Assembly: GCA_018907035.1 (NCBI GenBank)
Contig: JACCIC010000170.1
Location: forward strand, 186,001 to 250,000
DNA: 64,000 bases
Source: Sycobia sp. Sy_11
Lineage: Eukaryota; Arthropoda; Insecta; Hymenoptera; Epichrysomallidae
Direction of reading: 5' to 3'
Position numbers and translations under genes: made by a program. Positions 1 through 10,625 of this stretch are shown piece after piece. Positions within the stretch are counted from its first letter, which is position 1; each line of letters begins with the position of its first letter. The notes under the pieces were generated by a model that saw only the letters and a list, made by a program, of their open reading frames with translations, did no database searches and was not told the origin of the DNA.

Positions 1-361
1 TTGCGAAACAACAAGAATTTAACAAATAACAATTTTTACTATCGAACATACATAGTATAACAACGCAATTAATTACAAACGGGAAATACCAATACAAGGG
101 AAAATTACGCGAGTAACAAAGAGCCGTGTCGAACAGACCGATTACTCTCGAAGACTCAGTCAATCTGTTCGCGCGCAACGTTCAATCACCGAACCTAGAA
201 GCAACAGCGCCTGCGCAGTTTCCCCGAGTGCGGCGCTCCTGGCGTCAACGAGTGTGTGACTCATCCATATCGCATGATATAAACATCACCGCCACTGAGG
301 ACACATAAAGACCGTATTACACACAAACACAATGGATTCTTATGAAATTCGAAAAAATTGT
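1..361. other. Unassigned left edge
   Basis: AT-rich DNA with one GC-richer block at about 120-300. A 60-codon frame at 126-308 (plus) opens only from GTG and ends in TAA. It has no motif I recognise and is probably chance. No mariner 5' terminal repeat is visible here, although a decayed mariner body follows immediately. Confidence 0.4.
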
Positions 362-1134
362 AACTGAAATACATAATTTATCGAAAAAAGTGTATATCAA
401 TGAATGGTTATCGAGTTCACATGTACGAGAGTGGAGCGAAAAGTTTGGAGCTTGACCTAGAGATGGTATTGGCAAGACCAATTTCTGAAATTTGGTTCTT
501 TCAATATGACTCGGAAACTAAACGACAAAGCCAACAGTGGCTATATCCTGGAGCGCCAAGGCCAAGGAAGGCGAGAATAAACATGCCCAAAATGAAAATA
601 ATGTTCATTTGCTTCTTCGACATTAAAGAGGTGGTTCATAAAGAGTTTGTACCACCTGGACAAACCGTAAATCAAATATTCTACCGCAATGTGCTGGTAA
701 CATTACGAAAAAGGGTGCTCAGTGTGCATCCAGAGATCGCAAAGACTTGAGTTTTGCATCACGACAATTTTCCCTGTTACAGTGCTTTCAGTGTCTCTCA
801 GTTTTTGGCGAGTAAAGGCATGACAACTTTACACAACCGCCCTATTCACAGGAGATGCCACGCTGCGACTTTTTACTATTCCCCCATTTGAAAAAAGTTG
901 TCAAAAGTCGACATTTTGACTCCGTTGAAGACATCCCAGAATCTGTGACGAAGTGACTCGGAAAGGTCTCACAAGAAGTGTTCCAGATCTATTACGAAAA
1001 CTGAAAAGCTCGCTGGAATAAGTGTATAGATGCGGGAGGAGACTACTTTGAAGGGGATCGGAGCGATGTACCTAAATTTTTAAATATACTTGATTTTTGA
1101 ATTGTGTCGCATTACTTAATTGTCTAACCTCGTA
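362..1134 (+). mobile_element. Decayed mariner transposon, copy 1
   Basis: This is a degraded Tc1/mariner transposase gene. Around 480-747 the frame reads like a mariner catalytic core: IWFFQYDSETKRQS, then CFFDIKEVVHKEFVPPGQTVNQ. After a stop at about 748 the next segment, in the same register, continues with LHHDNFPCYSAFSVSQFLASKG, the region of the second catalytic Asp. The C-terminal end reads RWNKCIDAGGDYFEGD at about 1008-1060. The segment before 480 resembles nothing in the usual N-terminal order closely, so an internal deletion has probably removed most of the DNA-binding half. The first catalytic Asp position reads Ser, and the third-Asp region is scrambled, so the copy is dead. The element seems to end in ...CTAACCTCG followed by TA at 1133-1134, the expected 3' terminal repeat and TA target. 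Family assignment is from motif memory; subfamily is uncertain. Confidence 0.8.
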
Positions 1135-1454
1135 TTCAACGATTGATAGGGAGTTTCTGGATTAAACAAAGGTCGTCGAGTACTGCTGATAAATCTCGTA
1201 TAGGATGTCTGTTTGAGGACATATCTTCTCAACTGATTAAAAAAATTCACAAAATTTTCATAGAGAAATTCATTGATGCTGTATATCAGTACTTGGTAGG
1301 GCTCAACAAATCAGACTATATGAATGATATAACTATATTAGAGCATCGTTATAAAAAGTGTATTAGTCTTGATGGAGATTATGTTGAGAAATAAAGCGTA
1401 AAAACTGAAAAAAATTTGTTTAGTCGGCCGGGAACTTTTCACCCAATTCTCGTA
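1135..1454 (+). mobile_element. Mariner copy 2, 3' end only
   Basis: An 83-codon frame at 1143-1394 ends with SDYMNDITILEHRYKKCISL and then DGDYVEK before TAA. This is the typical C-terminus of a mariner transposase (LEHRW-KCI--GDYVEK pattern). It differs from copy 1, so it is a second family. The stop is followed by about 30 nt of A/T-rich trailer and then a terminal-repeat-like sequence at about 1426-1452, with TA at 1453-1454. Only the last third of the transposase is present. The left part is missing, and the fragment abuts the end of copy 1. Confidence 0.7.
1426..1452. repeat. Mariner 3' terminal inverted repeat
   Basis: The sequence GGCCGGGAACTTTTCACCCA... ending CTCG before TA has the form of many mariner ends; read on the other strand it begins CGAGAATTGGGTGAAAAGTT. 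It lies about 35 nt after the stop codon of mariner copy 2, the normal position. The matching 5' repeat is not seen in the window. Confidence 0.6.
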
Positions 1455-1586
1455 TTTAAGTGGTTTAAGCATTTTCAAGATAGCCTAGAAGTTGTTGAAG
1501 ATGATTCACGATTGGGTCATACTTCTATGCCAATAACGAATGAAAATATGGCAGAAGTCGGTAATTCGACTATTCGTCATGAATGA
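1452..1586 (+). mobile_element. Mariner copy 3, N-terminal DNA-binding fragment
   Basis: Reading from 1452 gives VFKWFKHFQDSLEVVEDDSR, then LGHTSMPITNENMAEV, ending at TGA 1584-1586. The order W(Y/F)KRF-DGRE-VEDD-R-GRPSTS matches the second helix-turn-helix and linker of mariner transposases, which belong at the N-terminus. The fragment begins exactly at the TA that closes the terminal repeat of copy 2. That suggests copy 2 jumped into the coding region of this third element. Its left part and its catalytic half are absent. Confidence 0.65.
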
Positions 1587-3481
1587 TACTGAACGATAAA
1601 AAGACTATATATAACTATAAATAATTACTATACATAAAAAACTAATTTAGTAATTTGACTAACATTAATTAAATATAAAAAGATTTTTAATTTTGTATTT
1701 TTCTTTATTTGATAATAGTAGTAGAATTAAATTTGTGCCCATCATTTTTAAAGAATTTTTTCTAATTACGGCCCACTAAGATATATATGAATCCCATTCA
1801 ATTTACTAAAATTGTATTAAGTTTCCAGCAGTCTTGAAAATGATGTTTTTCTGAAACATTTGATATGAATATAAATATAATATTATCAAATTACAACATT
1901 TCAAAGATAAAAATTACACTACAAATTGCTTTCGAAATGCGCAATATTCATTTAAGTTAATTTTAAAAACTTCAAAAGCCTCAATAGTTTTGATTGGAAA
2001 TATAGGTAATAGGTGTTACCCAAATACCACTCAGATTAATCTATATAAATTTTATTATCATATCTCGTTCATTTTCTAATTGATTTTAAACAGTTTTGAT
2101 GTTAAATGCTTGTGGAGAAAAAAATGAATATTTCTCTATTTTATTTTAAATAAATTTTTATTGATTGTTAAAAAATTAAAGCACTTGTCTTACTGCAAGA
2201 AGAGTTATATAAATTCAATGAATTTCATTGTCTTGTTAGGGTACTTTAAATGTCAAAATCGATATTTTTTATCAATATTGGATATACGTAACTCATATTT
2301 AACACGATAAAATATTAATTATTTGTAAATAGTTCTATATTATTATAAGAGTCTAATTTCAATTTTTTCGAATATAACATATTATTGTATATATTTAAGT
2401 ATTAATTACAATTGTTGTATACCCATATAGAAGTATGCAATTATGAAGTATAATTTTTGATTGTTAAAATACGAAAATCTATAAGAATTATTGGTTTTTA
2501 TTGTTATTGTTATTGTTATTGTTATTGTTATTATTATGATTAGTATTATAAAAAAACTAGAAAACTTATTATCGGATTGTAATAAATATTGAAAGAATAG
2601 AGTTCTGATATTGTAAATAGAGTATTATAAATAGATTTTATTGTAAAAATAATGGTAAATAATAAAAAAAATTATTCATATTTTATTTACGCTATTGTGG
2701 AATAAAGCATGCTCCGGTCACTCACGGAGTTCACGGCCAGTGTACAACGAGATGCTCTCATCGCGTAAAATTAGTGGAATTGTGCAAATCTGGCACCAGG
2801 TCGCGACACGCAAATCTGAGCTTGCGCTTATCGAAAGTGTTCTTTTCTATATAAATGGAAGCATCAAACCAACAGTTGTTGTCGAAGAGCTCAATTTTGA
2901 ATAAAATTAAGATATAAAATTAAAACTTTGAGTAATACGGTGTATACGTTATATTACCTGTATTATTGATTTGAAAAATAAAGGTACGAAAGAAAATAAT
3001 AATATAATACAATATTAGCTCTATAATGTATATATTATAATAAATAATTCTGTTTTTCTATGCGATAATTTCCCTTGAATACTACTATCTAATATTTTGT
3101 ATCTATGAATGCCCTTCTTTTGGAAAAATATAGAAATGTGAAGAATTAGCTTCATAATTGGAAACTGTAGACTGTTGTTTTACCTAGTAAATCTAAGAAT
3201 TCCAATATCTAAACGTGGAATTTCATAAATTTGAAAAATTAAATAAAAATGATACTTAAAAAGCATATATCGCTGAAAAATGATAGACAATGATATATTT
3301 ATTTATTATTAATATAAGTACAAGAGTTGAGTTAAATATTATTTAACTTTTAGCAAACGATTCGAAATAATTAAATGCATTAATTCAAGCTGTTGAAAAT
3401 ATAATATAAAGTGACTGTATAAATAGTATATTCAAAATTAAAAAGGTCACATCAACATCGAAGAATTCTTAAATTCATTGG
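1587..3481. other. AT-rich stretch, no recognised gene
   Basis: Very AT-rich sequence with a short TTATTG array near 2.5 kb. A GC-richer block at about 2695-2904 (plus) carries a 69-codon frame opening from TTG and ending LNFE-stop. It contrasts in base composition with its surroundings and may be a piece of a mobile element, but no family motif is visible. Confidence 0.4.
2498..2536. repeat. (TTATTG)n hexanucleotide array
   Basis: About six tandem TTATTG units grading into TTATTA at the right end. Confidence 0.85.
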
Positions 3482-3489
3482 ACAATGTA
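3482..3489. repeat. Target-site duplication, right copy on element strand
   Basis: ACAATGTA, directly beside the 12-T run that is the element's A tail. Identical to 8820-8827. Confidence 0.85.
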
Positions 3490-3741
3490 TTTTTTTTTTT
3501 TATGAAGCTTTTTTAACTTCAGATGAAGCTATTTAGCCTACTTCATTAAATTTACATAGACAATAACAAAATTTACATATTTATATTAGATTACAGCTTA
3601 TGCATAATTATCAGGATTTACATACAGAAGGTTTTATATTAAGATAACATACATCTGATTTAGTAATATGTTCTTTTCGAGTTTTTTATAAGAATTTTCT
3701 TTGTTTATCATACAATGAATTGCAAGAACGTGACAGATTGC
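3490..3741 (-). other. 3' untranslated region and A tail of the I-group LINE
   Basis: About 240 nt lie between the ORF2 stop at 3742 and the A tail (T run 3490-3501 on the given strand). This segment contains TTCATCTGAAGTT on the element strand but no coding capacity. Tail plus adjacent duplication define the integration end. Confidence 0.8.
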
Positions 3742-6700
3742 TCAAAAGTCAGATACAGTCGCTATTATTGAATTCTGCAAGTGAAGCTGCGAATTATAAT
3801 GTTTTACTCTGTTCATTGTAACTATGGCAGGTCTTGGAAGATTGCAGTAAGAAAACCAGGGTTTAGACGTGCATTGAAAAAAATATTTGAAGTATTCAAT
3901 ACCTTTATACGAGCTTTGTTCTATGATTTTATTCATGGTGAGGGTTTTGCATTCTGATTTAAACATTGTACGAAGATCTGTAAAAGGGATTCGTATATTT
4001 TTATCGTACGATTCATTGGTGGCTGCTTTCGCAAGTTGATCTGCTCGTTCGTTCCCACTGATTCCGATGTGCGAAGGTATCCACATAAATTTGATTGTGC
4101 TATTATTAGGACCTGTATTAAATTCTATGGTTTTTCTTTTGATTTCGTAAATAAGATGATTTGTTTTAATATCGAATTTGGCATGTCTTAAATTTTGGAG
4201 GGCACTGAGGGAATCAGTGAGTACGATTACATTATGGTTGGTATTTTTAAGCGCAATATCGAGTGTATCATTAATCGCCAGACATTCGGCAGTAAAGATA
4301 GATGCAAGATTGTTCACACTTCTTTGAATATTAAAATTTAGAAAAGGTGCAAAACAAGCTGACCCGACCGAATTTGCACCAGCTATTTTGCTACCATCAG
4401 TAAAAATAGCTTTACCATTGTTATTAGTGATTAAATCATCTAGAGTCTTGTTTGGATTTTCTGTATTCTTAAGTGTATTACCAAACTCCGTATCTATATC
4501 TAAATTTGCAATGATAATTTTGTAGTCTGTTGAGTATATTGGATACTGATTTTGAATCGCAATTATGTCTTTAACTAACATTAAATTATTGATACAGCTT
4601 ATAAGTACGCTTTTGTTATTAGAATTATGAAAGCTCTTAGCAGATTTCATTACTGTGCTGCGAACAGGCAGACTTAAGTTAGACATGATTTTAGATAAGT
4701 AACTGCTGCATAGATATTTAGCCCTGTCTTTGATATAAATGAGTTTTGATTCTGCCAGAAGTATGTTGGTAGGAGTGCTGATTCGATACCCCAAACATAA
4801 GCGGATAGCGCTATATTGAAGTTTCTCGAGTTTTGACACTGTTTTTCCATCATTAGGTAAATAAATGTAGTTCGCGTAATCTATTATTGAGCGGATGAAC
4901 GATTTGTAGATAAGTAAGAGTGTATTTGGATCAGCACCCCACCAAGTTCCTCTTATAAACTTTATTAAGTTGAGTGCTTTTAAACATTTATTATGAACAT
5001 TTTCAATATGATCTCTAAAGGATAGTTTGTAGTCAAAAGTAACGCCTAGATACCGAACTATTGCTTTTGATTTAATAGTGGTCTCATCAATATTTATTTG
5101 TACGTTACCAGGACCAAGATCAAATTTTTTAAAATGAATTAAGACAGTTTTTTTCGGAGCGATTTCTAGGCCTATACCTAAGAGATTCTGATTGAGAATG
5201 TTAACAGCTTTGTTCATGATCGATGTGCAAGATATAAGTGATTTTCTTTTAATGAGCAATGTTATATCGTCAGCATATTTATAAATAGTTATACTTTTTG
5301 GAAGCCCTTTAATAATATCAGCTACGTAGAGATTAAAAGTAGTGGGCTGAGTGCTCCACCTTGCGGAACCCCTTTATAGACATGCCTCGCAAAATTTTCA
5401 GTGAATGGTGTGTAAACATACCTTTCATAATTAAGGAATTTGACAAATTTTATAATTTCAATTGGACATTGTTTATCGGCTAAAATGTTTAATAAAATTT
5501 CACAATTGACATTATCGAAGGCGCTTTTAATATCTATAAAGCTAGCAAGTGCGTGATGTTTAAGCTTGAAACTTTCTTCAATTTTTAAAGTTAGCTGAAC
5601 CAGATTATCTATGCATGATTGACCTTTTCGAAAACCCGATTGTTCTCCTGGAAGTTGATTATTATGCTCTAGCCACCATTGGAGACGATTTTTTATAAGG
5701 ATTTCGAAAAGTTTACAAACGCAAGAGGATAAACTTATCGGTCTATAGTTCACACCATCAGGTTTGCTTAAGAAAATAACAAAATAGTTTTTCCAATCTA
5801 AAGGGTATTTTCCATTGTCAAATAACTCATTGAAAATATCAGTAGAATCAATTTATATTTTATAGGTAATCTTTGCAGAACTCGTAATCGATTTCCATCT
5901 AGCCCTGGAGAAGAGGTAATTTTTCTGTAGTTGAGTGCGATATTAAATTCTGTAAATGTATAGTGACCACTGAGAAATGGATTATACGAACAATTTGGTA
6001 AATAGGAAGGATCAGATGGAACCCACGCCGGGCTTATATTATCTAAACATTCAATAATGCGTCGTGATTATGCGAACTAATAGAGTTTTGTGATTTAATT
6101 TTTACGAACTTATTCTTAAAAATTTTCATAGTGTTCCATACATACGTATTATTCGTCGAAAAGTTTAATATTTTCTGGCGAATTGCTTAAAACAATCTTT
6201 TTTTTTTAATTTGAAAGTTTTTTTGCTATAGCAGCTTGTTTTTTATAATTGATAAAATCAGTTTCTTGTGGGTGTGTTCCCATTTTTTTGAGAGATGCTT
6301 TACGAATTCTTTTAACTTTTTCACACTCCTCATCCCACCATTTAACAGGATTATTGTGTTTAATATGGGGATTATGATTCTTACATGCCGGGGTGTTAGA
6401 TTTAACAGCTAAAGTGACGATTTGTATAAAAATGTTATATTTTTCATGCACGCTTAATTTAGAATAATTATGGTTGAGGAATGTGTGAAGTTCATTATTT
6501 AAAGTATCAATAAAGCCACTCCAATTTGTTTTCTTAGATTTAATTTTAAAAGTTTTACTACTGTAATATTCTTTCTGAACAGAAATGGTAGTATGTATTG
6601 GAAAATGATCTGAGCCAAATGAATCGTCGTATATATCAATATTGATTTTATCTACAAGATTAATAGTTGAAATAATTAAATCGATGTTAGATTTTTTTCC

Positions 6701-7276
6701 GGAATTAGAATCGAACCTTGATAAAGTAGTTGTGTTGTGAATAATTAAATCATTTTTATTAATCACGTTTAGTAGTAAGTTACCATATACGTCACTATTT
6801 GAACAATTCCAGTATTTATGATGAGCATTGAAGTCTCCAAGTAAAAGATTGTATGCGTCTACTTGAAGTATACTCATAATGCTGTCCCAATGTTCTTGAG
6901 CGGGTCTTAGATTGTTTGTGTAGTTCGGTGGTCTGTAGCATGCGTAAATATTGATATTTGGTTCACAGTTATTAACGCGAATACCGTATAGTTCAAAAAA
7001 ATCAGTATGATTTTTAGTTTCGTTGATCACTGTAGCAGTAAGATTATTTTTAACATAGAAAATAATTCCACCTCCTCTATTTTCTCGTCTATCTTTGCGA
7101 AAAATTTTAAAACCAGAGACTTGAATAGTTGTATCAGGAATTTCTTGCGAGAGCCAGGACTCAACACAAACTAAAATATCGAGAGGTTCTAGAATTTTGG
7201 GAAGCTCGTGTTTACGTTGACAAATACTTCTTGCATTCCAAAATAAAATTTGAAGGTCTCTTTTATATGTACACAT
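3742..7276 (-). pseudogene. LINE ORF2: endonuclease, reverse transcriptase, RNase H (frameshifted)
   Basis: This polyprotein would nick target DNA and copy the element RNA into it. The endonuclease is 7276-6206, with N14 (LFWNAR), E39 (VESW), D148/N150 (GDFNAHHKYWN), D199 (NIDLI) and D223-H224 (GSDHFPI). The frame breaks in an A-rich tract near 6200 and again around 5760-6180. The reverse transcriptase resumes with DWKNYFVIF and NYRPISLSS near 5750, then FIDIKSAFDNV and KGVPQGGALSP. A lost T in a T tract near 5335 shifts the frame just before YADD, which is encoded at 5266-5277 and is intact. The last frame (5259-3742, 505 codons) carries the thumb and an RNase H with all expected acids: D288 (FTDGS), E325 (TAECLA), D349 (LTDS), H397 (IPSHIG) and D407 (NERADQLA). 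I see no C-terminal zinc knuckle. It is a pseudogene because of the indels, though the catalytic residues are kept. Confidence 0.9.
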
Positions 7277-7302
7277 TATTAGAGAATTGTTCTGATTGAG
7301 TT

Positions 7303-8607
7303 TTAAATATCTGTGGTGCTATCAGTGATAGAAGAATCACTTTCAAAAGTGTCTGTATTTTGACTTAATGTGTTGTACATTGTAATTGACTTTATAATTT
7401 GATTTTTAACTCGACTAAGTTTAGCTTTAACTTTTTTATTAACAATGAGAGGGTAGATTTTTTCGATAGCAGAAACAATCAGTGTCACATCTGTAGTAAG
7501 CTTATGGGCAGCCGCTATTATATCAATGTTAGTATACGTATCTTTTAAAAAATTTAAAAGAACATGAAAATCGATTGGTAATTGATTAGAGGGATTTTGA
7601 AAAAATGACGCCACTTGCTGCATGTTTTCTTCCAGAACCTTAATATTTTCAACTTTATTTTCCTCCTTTTTCCTTTCGGCTATTTTTGGTCTTTTAATTC
7701 TTTGCTTGGCGGTTGCTTGTGATTTTTTTAAATTGGAAACATGATCAATTGATGTGATAGTGTTTAATTTACTTTTTTCGTTAGTATTTTCGGCTTGTGC
7801 TGATTCCGATGGGCAAGTGCCACTCGTATGAGACAATGGTCTTTTAAAAGTGGTATTTACCTCGTTAACAAGTTGTGTAGTTTTCATGTAGTTAGATTCA
7901 CTGTTTTCTTCAGATTGTTTGTTTACATGGGGATGTATAGTGTCATTAGCTGTCGGGCATACTTTAGCTATGTGTCCGGTTTGTTTACACATAAAACAGA
8001 GTGTCGATTCAGTAGTTAAATATGTCCAGTAAGTCGTGTTATCGAAGTTAATATGTAGCGTTTCAGGAAGGTTTTTCTCATCTTCTTCGTTAATGTAAAA
8101 TTGGCGTCTTAATGATAGTACATGTGATCTTCCTGGTTTTGAACAACTTGCTTTCACTTCGTAAATTCGAGAAGCGATATTGATTCCTCTTTTTTGTAGC
8201 ATGTCTATTATTAGCTCATCAGGAATTATTGGTTGAACATTTGAGATAACAACTCTTTTGTTACTATTTACGTATGGTTTAATAATGAGAGTGTAACCTT
8301 TAACTGTTATAGTCTTATTTTTTAGTTCTTGCACTAATTCTTTGTTAGCTAAATATACAATTACTCTTTTACCGGATATTTTTGAAATATACCTTACATT
8401 ATTTATACTTGTTAATTGTTCGAGTCCATCCAAATAATCATCATTGGTTAGTCCTTCAACGACGTCAACAATAATGGCATGTTCTTTGGACGGGCGGCTT
8501 CGAGCTGCCGCGATGTTGGCGTATGACAACTGCGTAGGTACTATAGTCTTTGTGGAATTAGGTTGCATGGTTTTATGCATAGACTGACCGCTATCGATAG
8601 TGGTCAT
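7303..8607 (-). CDS. LINE ORF1 RNA-binding protein (Gag-like)
   Basis: An intact 434-codon frame starting at ATG 8605-8607. Residues about 40-190 read like the RRM-type fold of I-like ORF1 proteins (SNVQPIIPDELI, then KPGRSHVLSLRRQ). A single zinc knuckle follows at C204-x2-C207-x4-H212-x4-C217 (CFMCKQTGHIAKVC). The C-terminal half is low in structure and rich in Lys, Asn and Thr, with a basic patch around KQRIKRPKIAERKKEE. By family knowledge the protein coats the element RNA and carries it to the nucleus. ORF2 begins 27 nt beyond its stop (7276), so ORF2 probably depends on reinitiation or a similar coupled mechanism. No frameshift or stop interrupts this frame, unlike ORF2. No host gene function is implied. 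Confidence 0.9.
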   Translation of the reverse strand: MTTIDSGQSMHKTMQPNSTKTIVPTQLSYANIAAARSRPSKEHAIIVDVVEGLTNDDYLDGLEQLTSINNVRYISKISGKRVIVYLANKELVQELKNKTITVKGYTLIIKPYVNSNKRVVISNVQPIIPDELIIDMLQKRGINIASRIYEVKASCSKPGRSHVLSLRRQFYINEEDEKNLPETLHINFDNTTYWTYLTTESTLCFMCKQTGHIAKVCPTANDTIHPHVNKQSEENSESNYMKTTQLVNEVNTTFKRPLSHTSGTCPSESAQAENTNEKSKLNTITSIDHVSNLKKSQATAKQRIKRPKIAERKKEENKVENIKVLEENMQQVASFFQNPSNQLPIDFHVLLNFLKDTYTNIDIIAAAHKLTTDVTLIVSAIEKIYPLIVNKKVKAKLSRVKNQIIKSITMYNTLSQNTDTFESDSSITDSTTDI

Positions 8608-8819
8608 AATGCGGAGCTGCCCTTGCCAGTGCAGTCCGAAGACTGCACCGGCTAAAGCAGCGAAAAGTTATTTAGGCACAAATCACAAAACTATTATACT
8701 ATCTGTAAGAATATTTACACGTTGTAGCTTCCTATATACACTTAATATTATTATATACTTTGCGAGAGCGCGGTGTAAACACGTCTTCACGCGACGAGTA
8801 TCGGGCTCCGACTCTGGAC
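8608..8819 (-). promoter_or_regulatory. 5' leader and internal promoter region of the I-group LINE
   Basis: The element starts at 8819 on the minus strand (GTCCAGAGTCGGAGCCCG). LINEs of this type carry an internal promoter in their first bases, so transcription should begin at or near this end. The leader is GC-richer than the flanks and ends with the hairpin at 8626-8651. Confidence 0.6.
8626..8651 (-). other. UUCG-capped hairpin upstream of LINE ORF1
   Basis: On the element RNA this is an 11-bp stem, CCGGUGCAGUC / GACUGCACUGG, closed by the loop UUCG in C(UUCG)G context. All 11 pairs form, with one G-U. The stem ends 18 nt before the ORF1 ATG. cUUCGg is an exceptionally stable tetraloop. 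Confidence 0.8.
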
Positions 8820-8827
8820 ACAATGTA
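8820..8827. repeat. Target-site duplication, left copy on element strand
   Basis: ACAATGTA, identical to 3482-3489; it marks the 5' boundary of the LINE at 8819. Confidence 0.85.
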
Positions 8828-9560
8828 ATATATGGTTTATGAGAGAATATTGTTTAATGCTATCATTCGTTAAATGCTTAGATTTGGCCGCGCCATGAAA
8901 ATTTGTTAAAAAATAAATATTTATTTAGGAAATATTTTATGCCATGTTATGATGATTAAGACATTTATAGAATAGTTGTAAGAATAATTAAGAAATGATT
9001 ATAATGAATTCTAAAGAAGAAATTTGAAATATATTAAAGACTTGTATAAATCGATGCTGTTCTATTAAAGGATTATAAAATATATTTTTTTAAATGTATT
9101 AGATTTTAATCTGAAAGTTGTGCGTATATAAAATTTTATATACAAAACTCTAATAAATATTGAAATCCGATTTTTTATTGTTTATTTTATTGATTTGTTA
9201 TATAATGTTTGAATATGTATATATGCGCTTTTATTTGTGTTTCATGTAAAGAATTTATCGTTTCTATGTAACGGCCTTAATGAGATAGTTAATTTTAAAA
9301 GCATACATGTGAAGATATTTTAAACAAATTGTTAATTAGAAATCTTTATATTTAGTGTACATATAACATAGTTTGTTTATGAATTTTCTGATTAAGACAT
9401 ATTGTTTTCTCATATAGAAAAAGTAGTTTCTTTACTTCCAATAATAGAAATCAATTAGTTATCTACAAGATGCCATATTTACCTTCTTATTTAATCAATT
9501 TATCGATCATTACTTTGCCTTAAAACTAACGTTCAGTTACTTGTACGGCTTCTTAAAAAT
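8828..9560. other. AT-rich spacer
   Basis: No gene, repeat array or motif recognised. Composition is strongly A+T rich on both strands. Confidence 0.5.
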
Positions 9561-10030
9561 ATTTAGCTTGCATATTTATGGTGGTAAGATATCTGTCGCA
9601 CGTCCACGAGGAGTGACTTGGGGCATCGTTCAGATTACCTCAACCGGGGGTATTCCTGAATCAAAAATCTTTAGGAGCCGCCCGGAGTTCGAGCGGTACG
9701 ACGACACGATAAGCTCATGGGCCCGTTTCCAGCATTTTTAGCATGCACGTTTTGGTGGGTGGAACGATGGCACCATATCCACGGCTTAACACCAATGCCT
9801 GACATTATGCGCTCGAAGTCGTGCAAAAATTAATTAGATCTATTTGTAAAATTTAAAAGGGCGTCTCTCGTCGTTTTCAAGGAACAGCGAGTATCCGTTC
9901 AGCCACGATTAACTTTGATCGCCTGCATTTTACAAAAATAATCCGTCAAAAATCCCCAGCCACTTCTTTTACGAGGCTGAGCAACGTCTGTCATACATAG
10001 GTCGTCCAACAGCTCATGTATATTCGCTAG

Positions 10031-10031
<1 letters not shown>
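9561..10031. other. GC-richer island, no recognised gene
   Basis: A block of balanced composition (about 9590-9990) in AT-rich DNA. A 66-codon frame at 9541-9741 (plus) opens from TTG only and has no known motif. The complexity resembles conserved non-coding or old mobile DNA; cross-species alignment would decide. Confidence 0.35.

Positions 10032-10063
<32 letters not shown>
10032..10063. repeat. (AT)n array
   Basis: About 16 AT/TA units at the edge of the CpG-rich island that follows. Confidence 0.9.
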
Positions 10064-10064
<1 letters not shown>

Positions 10065-10079
10065 GTTATGGTTACGACG

Positions 10080-10625
10080 TAACAAATCGAGCGCGTACAT
10101 CACAAGCGCGCGCACCTTTAAGCCGAACTCGTATACCGGGGGCGCAGCTCTCGTGGGGGGGGGGACGGGTGAGAGCTTAAATTCCACATGCGCGCCCGGC
10201 ATCGCGCTGTAAACTCGCCGCGAACTCCCATGCTTTCTGCTTTTGGGCTGCGCTCGCGCGGCAAGGCGGGGCCCCGCCGCGCATATGCCGAAGAAGCATT
10301 AATATTAATGTATAGGGATTTACTGCGACACGACTTTCTTAGCTCGCGCACCCCGCCTCCCCCCGGCAAAATGTATATGTTTACAAATACGCGGATCGCC
10401 CGTACCCCTTTTTATCTCTCGGTCTCTCTCTCTCTCTCTCTCCCAGTCTGTCTTTTCTACTCTCGCGGGAGAAAAGCCAGAGCTTGCGACGGTGGATTTC
10501 AGGTCTCGGGAAAGTTTCATACATTTTACACGGGGCAGGCTCGGGCTTACGAGCGCGGTGCTCCGTTATGGGCGCTACAAAGTTTTCCAGAACTAGCGAA
10601 ACGTTGATGGAAAAGCTATGAATTC
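10080..10625. promoter_or_regulatory. CpG-rich island, candidate promoter or enhancer
   Basis: Dense CG dinucleotides (GCGCGCGC, CCGCGCG, CGCTCGCGCGGC), a G9 run near 10155, CCCCGCCTCCCCCC near 10355 and a CT array at 10423-10442. Frames are open on both strands over the same bases, as expected of GC-rich DNA without coding function. A hidden 5' exon cannot be excluded. Confidence 0.35.
10423..10442. repeat. (CT)n array
   Basis: About ten CT units inside the CpG-rich island. Confidence 0.85.

Larger units (their letters stand above)
3482..8827 (-). mobile_element. Full-length non-LTR retrotransposon, I-group LINE with RNase H
   Basis: The element body is 3490-8819 (5.33 kb), transcribed leftward. 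Both ends are visible. The 8-bp ACAATGTA occurs at 3482-3489 and 8820-8827 as a target-site duplication, and a run of 12 T (A tail on the element strand) starts at 3490. Order along the element: about 210 nt leader, ORF1 with one CCHC knuckle, then ORF2 with an APE-type endonuclease, a reverse transcriptase with YADD, and an RNase H domain. RNase H in ORF2 places it in the I/LOA-like group of LINEs, not CR1 or RTE. ORF1 is intact, while ORF2 carries at least two frame breaks, so this copy cannot move by itself. Well-kept boundaries and open frames suggest moderately recent insertion. The exact clade needs a tree of the reverse transcriptase. Confidence 0.93.

Noticed and set aside
2695..2904. 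69-codon frame in a GC-richer block
   Set aside because: Opens from TTG only, no recognisable motif; left as an unassigned block.
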